In this document: positions 57,149-64,000 of the stretch, in pieces
Position numbering within the stretch: the stretch's first letter is position 1
How the letters are laid out: every line of letters starts with the position of its first letter
The notes under the pieces: model-generated
Seen by the model: only the letters and a program-made list of their open reading frames with translations
Told to the model about the DNA's origin: nothing
Database searches by the model: none
Source of the DNA: CAWIJJ01 sp963836405
GTDB taxonomy: Bacteria; Acidobacteriota; Terriglobia; Bryobacterales; Bryobacteraceae
Length of the DNA stretch: 64,000 nucleotides
Reading direction: 5' to 3'
NCBI GenBank assembly: GCA_963836405.1
Contig: CAWIJL010000017.1
Span: forward strand, 294,852-358,851
Made by a program: the position numbers and the translations under genes

Positions 57149-57164
57149 TGTTTCACGTGAAACA
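57149..57164. other. parS centromere-like site (ParB binding)
   Basis: TGTTTCACGTGAAACA is a perfect 16-bp palindrome identical to the classical chromosomal parS consensus. It lies in the gap upstream of korD. ParB-parS complexes organise and segregate the origin region, so this window is probably not far from oriC. No second copy is seen in the window. Confidence 0.85.
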
Positions 57165-57239
57165 ATACTTATTGGACCTTAATCTCCCAATTGGCCCTGT
57201 GCGTGCAGGTGCCAAACGGAAAAAACTGGAGGGCTGTTC

Positions 57240-57458
57240 ATGGCCAAAGGCTTCGTTGCCATCACTGTAGAGCGCTGCAAAGGTTGTGGATTCTGCGTCG
57301 AGTTCTGCCCTACACACGTGCTGGCCCTTTCTTCCGCTTACAATTCCAAGGGTTATCATCCACCTAACGTAGTTTCGGCCGACAAATGCAGCGGCTGCGA
57401 CCTGTGCGGGATGTACTGCCCCGATTTTGCGATTTTTGGAGCTCGTTATGCACGCTGA
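57240..57458 (+). CDS. korD: 2-oxoacid:ferredoxin oxidoreductase delta subunit (ferredoxin-type)
   Basis: 72 residues with two 4Fe-4S motifs, CKGCGFCVEFCP and CSGCDLCGMYCPD. It transfers electrons from the KorAB catalytic pair to ferredoxin. CTGGAGGG precedes the ATG. It overlaps korA by 11 nt. Confidence 0.92.
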   Translation: MAKGFVAITVERCKGCGFCVEFCPTHVLALSSAYNSKGYHPPNVVSADKCSGCDLCGMYCPDFAIFGARYAR

Positions 57459-58605
57459 CCCCAAAGGGGTTCTCACGGGTGTACATTTTCTCGACGGTGA
57501 CCATGCCTGCTGTGAGGGAACCCTCGCAGCGGGTGCGCGATTTGCCTCAGGCTACCCCATTACTCCGTCCACCGAAGTGGTAGAGCGCTTCGCCTCCCGG
57601 ATTCCCACCGTGGGCGGCGTTTTCATCCAGATGGAAGACGAGTTGGCGGCTTCGATCGCCCTTCAGGGAGCGGTCTGGGGCGGGGCCAAGGCTTTCACGG
57701 TCACGTCTGGTCCCGGTTTCTCATTGATGATGGAACACATCGGCTACGCCGCCATGACGGAGACGCCCTGCGTGTTTGTGAACGTGCAGCGCGGCGGTCC
57801 GTCCACGGGGCTGCCGACCCTGCCCGCGCAGGCGGACATGATGCAGGCGCGCTGGGGCTCGCACGGCGACTACGGGATCATCGCGCTGTGTCCGAACTCC
57901 CCGCAGGAATGCTTCGACCTGACGATCACCGGCTTCAACCTGGCAGAGGAGTTTCGCGTTCCGGTCATGATGATGCTCGACGAGTGCGTGGGCCACATGA
58001 CGGAGAAAGTCGTGATTCCGGAGGCGGGCGAGATCGAGGTGACGCCGCGCCGGTACACGAAGAAGACACCTGAGGAATTCCGGCTGTTCGAACCCGGTCC
58101 CGACCAGGTGCCCGATATGGTGAAAGCGGGCGACGGATACCGGTTTCATGTGACCGGACTGACGCACGACGAGCGCGGCTACCCGAGCATGAACCTGGAA
58201 ACGCAAGACCGCATGGTGCGCCGCCTTCAGGACAAGCTGAAGCCGCTGGCGAACGGCCGCGCCTTGTGCGAGACCGAGCACCTGGAGGACGCCGAAGTGG
58301 TGGTGGTGAGCTACGGGATCACGTCGCGGGTGGCGCAAAGGGCGCTGCAGATGGCGCGCGAGCGGGGCATCCGCGCGGGCAAGTTCCGCATTATCTCCGC
58401 GTGGCCGTTTCCCGAGCAGCGGATCGCCGAACTGGCGGGACGCGTAAAGGCCTTTGTGGTTCCGGAACTGAATTTGGGACAGATGGTGCTCGAGGTAATG
58501 CGCGCGGCGGCAGGGAAGGCGAAGGTAGTGCCGGTGAGCCATGCCGGCGGCGGAGTGCATAACCCGGACGCGATTCTGAACGCGATTGTGGAGGCGGCCC
58601 GATGA
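57448..58605 (+). CDS. korA: 2-oxoacid:ferredoxin oxidoreductase alpha subunit
   Basis: 385 residues. It has the pyrimidine-binding region GYPITPSTEVVERF, QMEDELAASIALQGA (conserved Glu) and TSGPGFSLMMEHIG, typical of 2-oxoglutarate-type enzymes. Together with KorB it decarboxylates 2-oxoglutarate or a related 2-oxoacid to the acyl-CoA, in either direction. GGAG precedes the ATG at 57448. Confidence 0.92.
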   Translation: MHADPKGVLTGVHFLDGDHACCEGTLAAGARFASGYPITPSTEVVERFASRIPTVGGVFIQMEDELAASIALQGAVWGGAKAFTVTSGPGFSLMMEHIGYAAMTETPCVFVNVQRGGPSTGLPTLPAQADMMQARWGSHGDYGIIALCPNSPQECFDLTITGFNLAEEFRVPVMMMLDECVGHMTEKVVIPEAGEIEVTPRRYTKKTPEEFRLFEPGPDQVPDMVKAGDGYRFHVTGLTHDERGYPSMNLETQDRMVRRLQDKLKPLANGRALCETEHLEDAEVVVVSYGITSRVAQRALQMARERGIRAGKFRIISAWPFPEQRIAELAGRVKAFVVPELNLGQMVLEVMRAAAGKAKVVPVSHAGGGVHNPDAILNAIVEAAR

Positions 58606-59501
58606 ACGAGACAACGCTGGAAATTCCGATGGAAATACCCGAGGGCGCCCGGAATCCGGTAGAGCCATTTCTGCGCATGGACCGGATCCCGCACATCTGG
58701 TGTCCGGGCTGCGGCATCGGCACCACGGTGAACTGTTTCACGCGGGCGCTGGAATCGTCGCACGCCAACCTGGACAAGGTGGCGATCGTGTCCGGCATCG
58801 GCTGCACGGGCCGGGTGGCCGGCTATGCAAGCCTCGATTCTTTTCACACCACGCACGGGCGCGCCATTCCGTTCGCCACCGGGCTCAAGCTTTCGAACCC
58901 GGAGCTTCAGGTGGTGGTTTATTCGGGAGACGGCGACCTGTTTGCGATCGGCGGCAACCATTTCATTCACGCTGCGCGGCGCAACATGGACATCAAGGTG
59001 ATCTGCGTCAACAACCTGACCTATGCGATGACGGGCGGGCAGACGGCACCGACCACGCCGTCGCAGGTGATCAGCGCCACCGCGCCCTACGGCGTTTTCG
59101 AGCCTTCCTTCAACCTGGTGGCGCTGGCCGAAGCGGCGGGTGCGGCGTACGTGGCGCGATGGACCACCTATCACGTGAAGCAGCTCAGCCGGTCGATGGA
59201 GGAGATGTTCAAGAAGAAGGGCTTCTGTTTCATCGAAGTGCTCTCGCCCTGCCCCACGCTGTACCAGCGGCGGAACAAGATGGGAGACGGTTTGGACGCG
59301 ATGAAGTTTTACAAAGAGGTCAGCAAGGTGCGCAACGGCGCGTCCACGGCCGACTGTGCGCTGACCAAGGCCGGTGAGATTATTGTGGGCAAGTTCGTGG
59401 ACCGCGACCGCCCGGACTACCTGGAGCTGTTGAAGCACCAGATGGTGGAATCGCTGGGCGATCGTTACGCGGAACCGGAGGTATCATGCTGCGAAGGCTG
59501 A
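58602..59501 (+). CDS. korB: 2-oxoacid:ferredoxin oxidoreductase beta subunit (TPP-binding)
   Basis: 299 residues. TPP/Mg site GDGDLFAIGGNHFIHA ... VNNL, with CPGCGIG and SGIGCTGR supplying Cys ligands for an Fe-S cluster. It forms the catalytic core with KorA. Its start overlaps the korA stop (ATGA). Confidence 0.94.
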   Translation: MNETTLEIPMEIPEGARNPVEPFLRMDRIPHIWCPGCGIGTTVNCFTRALESSHANLDKVAIVSGIGCTGRVAGYASLDSFHTTHGRAIPFATGLKLSNPELQVVVYSGDGDLFAIGGNHFIHAARRNMDIKVICVNNLTYAMTGGQTAPTTPSQVISATAPYGVFEPSFNLVALAEAAGAAYVARWTTYHVKQLSRSMEEMFKKKGFCFIEVLSPCPTLYQRRNKMGDGLDAMKFYKEVSKVRNGASTADCALTKAGEIIVGKFVDRDRPDYLELLKHQMVESLGDRYAEPEVSCCEG

Positions 59502-60088
59502 CGGAAATTCGAATTGCCGGATTCGGCGGGCAGGGAGTGATTCTGGCAGCGGCCGTGATCGGCAAGGCCAAAGCGATCTTCCAGGGCGGCTACGCCACCA
59601 TGACCCAGAGCTTCGGTCCGGAGGCGCGCGGCGGATCGTCGAGCGCGCAGGTGATCCTGTCCGACGATCCGATTCTGTATCCGTACGTAACGCAGCCCGA
59701 CGTTCTGATAGTCATGAGCCAGGAGGCCTGCACGCGTTTCGTCCCGCAGTTGAAGCCGGGCGGCATCCTGATCACCGAGCAGGAACTGGTGCGGGTGGAC
59801 AAGTATCCGGCGGGAGTTCGCGCGTTTGGGGTGCCGGCCACGCGACTGGCGGAAGAACTGGGCCGCAAGGTGGTGCTCAACGTCGTGATGGTGGGCTTCT
59901 TCGGCGCCGTGACGGGCCTGCTGGAGGCGGATGCGCTGCGGCAGGCGGTGGGCGATTCGGTGCCGCCGGCTCTGCAAAAACTGAACCTGCAGGCATTCGA
60001 CAAAGGCTATGAGTACGGCTCGCAACTGATCTCGAAGCTCGCCGACGAATCCGAGGAGCTGGTGGCGTCGCTCGAGTCGGACGGCTAG
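59486..60088 (+). CDS. korC: 2-oxoacid:ferredoxin oxidoreductase gamma subunit
   Basis: 200 residues. N-terminal IAGFGGQGVILAA is the family signature, and TQSFGPEARGG is the conserved second block. It completes the four-subunit complex and overlaps korB by 16 nt. Confidence 0.93.
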   Translation: MLRRLTEIRIAGFGGQGVILAAAVIGKAKAIFQGGYATMTQSFGPEARGGSSSAQVILSDDPILYPYVTQPDVLIVMSQEACTRFVPQLKPGGILITEQELVRVDKYPAGVRAFGVPATRLAEELGRKVVLNVVMVGFFGAVTGLLEADALRQAVGDSVPPALQKLNLQAFDKGYEYGSQLISKLADESEELVASLESDG

Positions 60089-60123
60089 TTTCACGGCCCG
60101 CCGAATCATGATGGAATTGAAAC

Positions 60124-62376
60124 ATGATTCCCAGCGAAGGCAGGGACCTGCAGTTCTACGAAGAACTGCTAGAAGGCGCGCCCGAAGCCATCTGCGCCGC
60201 CGCCGCTGACGGGCAGGTGACGTTCGCCAACCGGCGGGCGGAGGAACTGCTCGGCAGCGAAATCCGCGGCCGCAACTTCCTGGATCTGGTGGCTGCCGAA
60301 GACCGGCCCATTGCCGGCGCGCGTCTGGCCGATGGGTCCGGCCGCGAGCGGCTGCGCGTTCGCGGCTTGGAGACGGATCTGGAACTTCAGTGCGCGTTCG
60401 GGCGGCTGTCCGGCGGGTCGGTCGCGATCGTCCTCACCGACCTCACCGCGCAAATCCGGCAGCGCGACCTACTGGCTGTGCAGGTACGGTCTTTCGAAGC
60501 CCTGGCTTCGATTTTGCCGGTGGGGATCGGCATCGCCACGGACCGGGAGTGCAGGCGGGTGCGCGTGAACCCTGCATTCGCGAAGATGCTGGCGGTTTCG
60601 CCTTCGGTCAACGCTTCCAAAACCGGCGAGGCCGCCGGATTGCTGCCGTTTCGCGTATTCGAGGCCGGCCGCGAGGTGGCGGGCTCCGACCTCCCCATGC
60701 AGGTTGCAGCGCGCGAAAACCGGTTCGTTTGCGGGCAGGAACTGACCCTGGTGCAGACAGACGGAAGGGTGATCGAGGAGCTGGCATTCGCCTGCCCGCT
60801 GCGCGACGCGCGCGGCGAATCGCAGGGGTCGATCGGGCTGTTCATCGACATCACGGAACGCAAAACCACGGAGCGGCGCCTGCGGGAGGCGGAGCGGCGA
60901 TTCCGGCGTCTGTACGAATCGGACATTATCGGTATCTTCAGCTCCGACAGCGACAGCATTCTGGAAGCCAACGACATTTTCCTGGAAATGGTGGGCTACA
61001 GCCGCGAAGACCTGGAAGCCGGACGCCTGGTATGGCGCGAAATGACTCCGCCCGAACACCTGAAATCTTCCTTGCGGGCCGCCAACGAGCTGCTGGCGTC
61101 GGGCTCGTTCGGGCCTTTCGAGAAAGAGTACATCCGAAAGGACGGAGAGCGCGTTCCGGTACTGCTCGGGGCGATCCGGGTGGAAGGCGAGCCGCCGCTC
61201 AACCTGTGCTTCGCGATCGACCTGACGGAGCGGCGGAAGCTGGAGCGGCGCGTTCTGGAGGCGCAGAAACTGGAGAGCGTCGGGCTGCTGGCGGCGGGCA
61301 TCGCTCACGACTTCAACAATCTGCTGGTGGGTGTGATCGGGAACGCCAGCCTGGCGCAGGATCTGCTGCCGCCGGACCACGAAGTGCAGCCCCTGCTGAA
61401 CCTGGTCGTGCGCACCGGGGAGCAGGCCGCGCACCTGACACGGCAGATGCTGGCCTATTCCGGCAAGGGGCGCCTGCTGTTAGAACAGGTGAACCTTTCC
61501 GCGCTGTTCGCCGGACTGACAGAGATCGTCAGGCCTTCGATTTCGAAGAAGATCGGGTTGGTTCTGGAGTTGGCGGCCGGTCTCGATCCGGTGGAGGCGG
61601 ACCCCAGCCAGATGCAGCAGATTTTCACCAATCTGGTGTTGAATGCCGCCGAAGCGATCGGGGATCGCGAAGGCACCATCACGATTCGCACTGGCGCCTG
61701 GACCCGGACGAAAGGCGAAGGCCTGGAACTTGAGCCCGGGGAATATGTCTATGTCGAGGTGGGGGACACGGGGTGCGGTATGGACGAAAGGACGAGGGCC
61801 CGGGTCTTCGAGCCGTTCTTCACCACCAAGTTCGCCGGACGCGGCCTGGGACTGGCGGCGGTGGCGGGGATCGTCCGCACGCAGAAGGGGGCCATCCACG
61901 TCGAATCGGCTCCGGGCGAGGGCACGCGGATGACGGTGCTGCTTCCGGCCGTTCGCGCGCCGGAGGATGGGGGCAACGGCGGTGAAGCGGGGCGGCGCGG
62001 CACCGTTCTTGTGGTGGACGATGAGGCCGTGGTGCGGGATATCGCCAGCCGGGCCCTGGAGCGGAAGGGGTTCGCGGTAATAGCGGCGGCAAATGGCGAC
62101 GAGGCGCGGGAGATGCTGGCGGGTTATCCCGGAATATCGCTGGTGCTGCTGGACATTCGCATACCCGGCCGGGGCGGCGTGGAAATTCTGGAGGAGATTC
62201 GCGGGGGCCGGCCGGAGTTGCCGGTCGTTATCGTGAGCGGGTTCCCGGAGCAGCAGACCATGCGCCAGTTGCCGGGCCTGGTGGTTTCCGGGTTTCTGGC
62301 GAAACCCTTCAAAGCGAGCGAACTGGTGCTGGTTGTGGAAACGGCCATCGGGCGGGCGGCCGGTGGCGGCGCCTGA
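60124..62376 (+). CDS. PAS-domain hybrid sensor histidine kinase with receiver
   Basis: 750 residues. Three PAS-like domains (about 14-110, 120-255, 260-385) precede HisKA with AAGIAHDFNNLL (His395), an HATPase domain (NAAEAIGD, GRGLGLAAVAGI) and a C-terminal receiver (LLLDIRIPG, Asp677; Lys in LAKPFK). No membrane segment, so a cytosolic sensor, perhaps of redox or a ligand. It starts 35 nt after korC, so co-expression with kor is possible. Partner regulator not visible. Confidence 0.92.
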   Translation: MIPSEGRDLQFYEELLEGAPEAICAAAADGQVTFANRRAEELLGSEIRGRNFLDLVAAEDRPIAGARLADGSGRERLRVRGLETDLELQCAFGRLSGGSVAIVLTDLTAQIRQRDLLAVQVRSFEALASILPVGIGIATDRECRRVRVNPAFAKMLAVSPSVNASKTGEAAGLLPFRVFEAGREVAGSDLPMQVAARENRFVCGQELTLVQTDGRVIEELAFACPLRDARGESQGSIGLFIDITERKTTERRLREAERRFRRLYESDIIGIFSSDSDSILEANDIFLEMVGYSREDLEAGRLVWREMTPPEHLKSSLRAANELLASGSFGPFEKEYIRKDGERVPVLLGAIRVEGEPPLNLCFAIDLTERRKLERRVLEAQKLESVGLLAAGIAHDFNNLLVGVIGNASLAQDLLPPDHEVQPLLNLVVRTGEQAAHLTRQMLAYSGKGRLLLEQVNLSALFAGLTEIVRPSISKKIGLVLELAAGLDPVEADPSQMQQIFTNLVLNAAEAIGDREGTITIRTGAWTRTKGEGLELEPGEYVYVEVGDTGCGMDERTRARVFEPFFTTKFAGRGLGLAAVAGIVRTQKGAIHVESAPGEGTRMTVLLPAVRAPEDGGNGGEAGRRGTVLVVDDEAVVRDIASRALERKGFAVIAAANGDEAREMLAGYPGISLVLLDIRIPGRGGVEILEEIRGGRPELPVVIVSGFPEQQTMRQLPGLVVSGFLAKPFKASELVLVVETAIGRAAGGGA

Positions 62377-62393
62377 ACGCGCGCGCCTCGCGA

Positions 62394-62864
62394 TTATTGC
62401 GGGTTCGGAATGGAATGGTGGCCGTGAACCAATTTCCACTCGCCGCCGCGCAAGACGAACACTTCAGTCAACGCGAAGGGCGAGGAGAAGGTGCGCCCGT
62501 CCGAGAGGACGAAGGTCGCCGTCCCATTGGCGGTCAGCAAGGCGACGCCGGGCGCGAGCACGGTGACGTCGGTGCGGTCGTATTTGCGCTCCACGCCGGT
62601 GAATGCCTGGATGCCGCGGCGGACGGCTTCGAGGGCTTCCTGACGACTGGCGCGCATAACGCCGTCATCGATGATCGTGCCCGGCCCGGCGTCGAGAATC
62701 GACGCGAACATTTTGTCGGGGTTCAGTTCTCGCATAGCGGAATTCATCCGGGTGTGGACTTCCAGCACGGCTTTTCGGATCGCCTGCTCGTCGGCATCGG
62801 CGGCCCGGCCGTAAGGCGCCGCGAAACTGAACAGCACAGCGGCGGCGGCCAGCGTTTTCTTCAA
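62394..62864 (-). CDS. Secreted SnoaL/NTF2-like (DUF4440) protein
   Basis: 156 residues. An N-terminal signal peptide (AAAAVLFSFAAPYGRA) precedes an NTF2-like cone fold (LEVHTRMNSAMRELNPDKMFA and FVLRGGEWKLVHGHHS). Family members have many functions; none can be assigned here. Confidence 0.75.
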   Translation of the reverse strand: MKKTLAAAAVLFSFAAPYGRAADADEQAIRKAVLEVHTRMNSAMRELNPDKMFASILDAGPGTIIDDGVMRASRQEALEAVRRGIQAFTGVERKYDRTDVTVLAPGVALLTANGTATFVLSDGRTFSSPFALTEVFVLRGGEWKLVHGHHSIPNPQ

Positions 62865-62942
62865 ACTTCCACGCTCCTCTCGGTCTCCAGCCTAGCTGAA
62901 AGGCGGAAGGATGGAAAGCCTCGATGTAGATCGTGCCAGCTC

Positions 62943-64000
62943 TCAGTGCATGGGTCGAGCGGGCGGCGGGGCCGAGGCATGATAGTCGCGCGCCACGCGG
63001 GAGGCGTAATCGTGCAGCAACTCGCGGACGCGGGCGGCGCTGGGGGAGCGCACGATCAAACCGACGTGGTGCGGTTCGGACATTCGCCAGACGATCTCCG
63101 GGTCGTTGAACGGAGTGGTGTCCGGCTGTTCCATGCGCGCGAGGGAAACCAGCAGGCCGGCGTAATCGCGGCGGAATTCCGGGACGAGGTACGGCGTACG
63201 GCCGCCGGCGATTTCAACCTTCGCCCACTCCGCCCACAGGTTGATTCCCGCGGCGGCTTCCACCAACTCCGCGATATGCGCGCCGCCGACGCGCGCGGAG
63301 GTTTCGAGGAAGTAGAGCCGGTCATCGTCGCGGCCGAGGATGTACTCGGTGTGAGAGACGCCGCGCACGATGCCGAGGGCCTTCAGGACGCGCTGGTTTT
63401 CCGCCAGGAGACGGGCGGCCGTTTCCGAGTCGCGTTCCAGGATACGGGTGGTGAAGATCCCTCCGCCGTGGGCCACCTCGAGAGGCGGAGTGCCGTAGGC
63501 GCTGGCGAGAGCGAACGGAATCTCGCCCTCAGAGACGATGGAATCGACGTGGAAGATATCGCCGGGGACGAAGCGTTCCAGCAGGTAATCGGACTGCTCG
63601 TCTCCGAGGTTCCCGACGGCGGTCCAGAATTCGTCCGCGTCATGAATCTTGCGGATGCCGATTGCGCCGGCCATGGAGCGGGGCTTCAGGATCCAGGGCG
63701 GCGGGACGCGGTGGAGAAACGCGGCGAGGCTGCCGTGATTCAGCACGTGGATGAAATCGGGTACGTTCAGGCCGGCTTCGGCGGCGCGCATGCGCATAGC
63801 CAGCTTGTCGCGAAAGTAGCGGGCCGTGGTTTCTCCCATGCCGGGCACGCGGAGGTGCTCGCGGAGCATGGCCGCCAGCTCAACGTCGAAATCGTCGAGC
63901 GGCACAATGCGGTCGAAGACGCGGGTCCGCGCCAGATAGCTGACCGCGTTGCGCAGGTGGAGCGGGTTCCAGCGGCCATTCTCGCCGGGCAGATAGAAAA
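62943..64000 (-). CDS. ATP-grasp carboxylate-amine ligase-like protein (5' end beyond the window)
   Basis: The frame remains open to 64000 (YLPGENGRWNPLHLRNAVSY upstream of 63905), so the true start is off the edge. The ATP-grasp core is visible: WILKPRSMAGAIGIRKIH, ERFVPGDIFHVDSIVSEG and LETSARVGGAHIAELVE (metal-binding). It joins a carboxylate to an amine or similar nucleophile using ATP; the substrate is unknown. Confidence 0.82.
   Translation of the reverse strand, partial: FYLPGENGRWNPLHLRNAVSYLARTRVFDRIVPLDDFDVELAAMLREHLRVPGMGETTARYFRDKLAMRMRAAEAGLNVPDFIHVLNHGSLAAFLHRVPPPWILKPRSMAGAIGIRKIHDADEFWTAVGNLGDEQSDYLLERFVPGDIFHVDSIVSEGEIPFALASAYGTPPLEVAHGGGIFTTRILERDSETAARLLAENQRVLKALGIVRGVSHTEYILGRDDDRLYFLETSARVGGAHIAELVEAAAGINLWAEWAKVEIAGGRTPYLVPEFRRDYAGLLVSLARMEQPDTTPFNDPEIVWRMSEPHHVGLIVRSPSAARVRELLHDYASRVARDYHASAPPPARPMH

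Noticed and set aside
59166..59181. parS-like CACGTGAAG inside korB
   Set aside because: Several mismatches to the 16-bp parS sequence and within conserved coding sequence.

Overview
The window is high-GC bacterial chromosome, most likely from an Acidobacteriota member of the Solibacter/Bryobacter kind. That is an inference from gene content: an RsbR/S/T stress module, a DUF507 protein, the yicC-gmk-rpoZ-coaBC-udg run, a wax-ester/DGAT acyltransferase with PhaR and phasin, a single-chain acyl-CoA carboxylase beside a PUFA-synthase-like megasynthase, and a korDABC operon. I see no rRNA, tRNA, CRISPR array, prophage or insertion sequence.

Layout. 1-4973 (minus): a DUF507 gene followed by rsbR-rsbS-rsbT, an ATPase/SpoIIE phosphatase and a frame-broken hybrid histidine kinase. 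5162-5878 (plus): a Crp/Fnr regulator. 6031-12639 (minus): a tightly overlapped operon, Trm112-like / GT9 glycosyltransferase / MsbA-like ABC exporter / YicC / guanylate kinase / RpoZ / CoaBC / type-4 uracil-DNA glycosylase. 12732-16166 (minus): a RecQ-type helicase fused to a phosphoribosyltransferase domain, coupled to a DprA-like gene. 16424-36896 (minus): a roughly 20-kb operon read as membrane Fe-S oxidoreductase, etfB, etfA, acyl-CoA dehydrogenase, a 2795-residue megasynthase (KS-MAT-KS-4xACP-KR-DH), an 1861-residue acyl-CoA carboxylase and a phosphopantetheinyl transferase. 37389-41240: a STAS gene, an adhE broken by five single-base frame changes, and a broken alpha/beta hydrolase.

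41258-53363 is mainly storage-lipid and two-carbon metabolism: ABC1/UbiB kinase-like protein, WS/DGAT acyltransferase, phasin, PhaR with two candidate operators, isocitrate lyase and malate synthase (divergent), a TPR-HTH protein, a decayed GMC oxidoreductase and an acyl-CoA ligase. 53597-57035 holds paired palindromic operators, a truncated TetR gene, a small membrane protein, an EEP-family hydrolase, a phospholipase-D-type synthase and a decayed subtilase. At 57149-57164 there is a perfect 16-bp parS site, directly upstream of korDABC (2-oxoacid:ferredoxin oxidoreductase), then a three-PAS hybrid kinase, a small secreted NTF2-like protein and a partial ATP-grasp enzyme.

Working together: the 20-kb operon contains the makings of malonyl-type extender supply (carboxylase), chain assembly (megasynthase), carrier activation (phosphopantetheinyl transferase) and a quinone-linked redox partner (acyl-CoA dehydrogenase, ETF, Fe-S protein). 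The storage block couples neutral-lipid synthesis to the glyoxylate shunt. The most unusual points are the helicase-PRTase/DprA pair, four ACP repeats with Thr where the phosphopantetheine Ser should be, the parS site, and the PhaR/phasin circuit next to a wax-ester/TAG synthase instead of a PHA synthase. Frame breaks are clustered (0.1-0.7, 38.8-41.0 and 50.9-57.0 kb), while more than 25 kb between 12.7 and 38.7 kb is clean.
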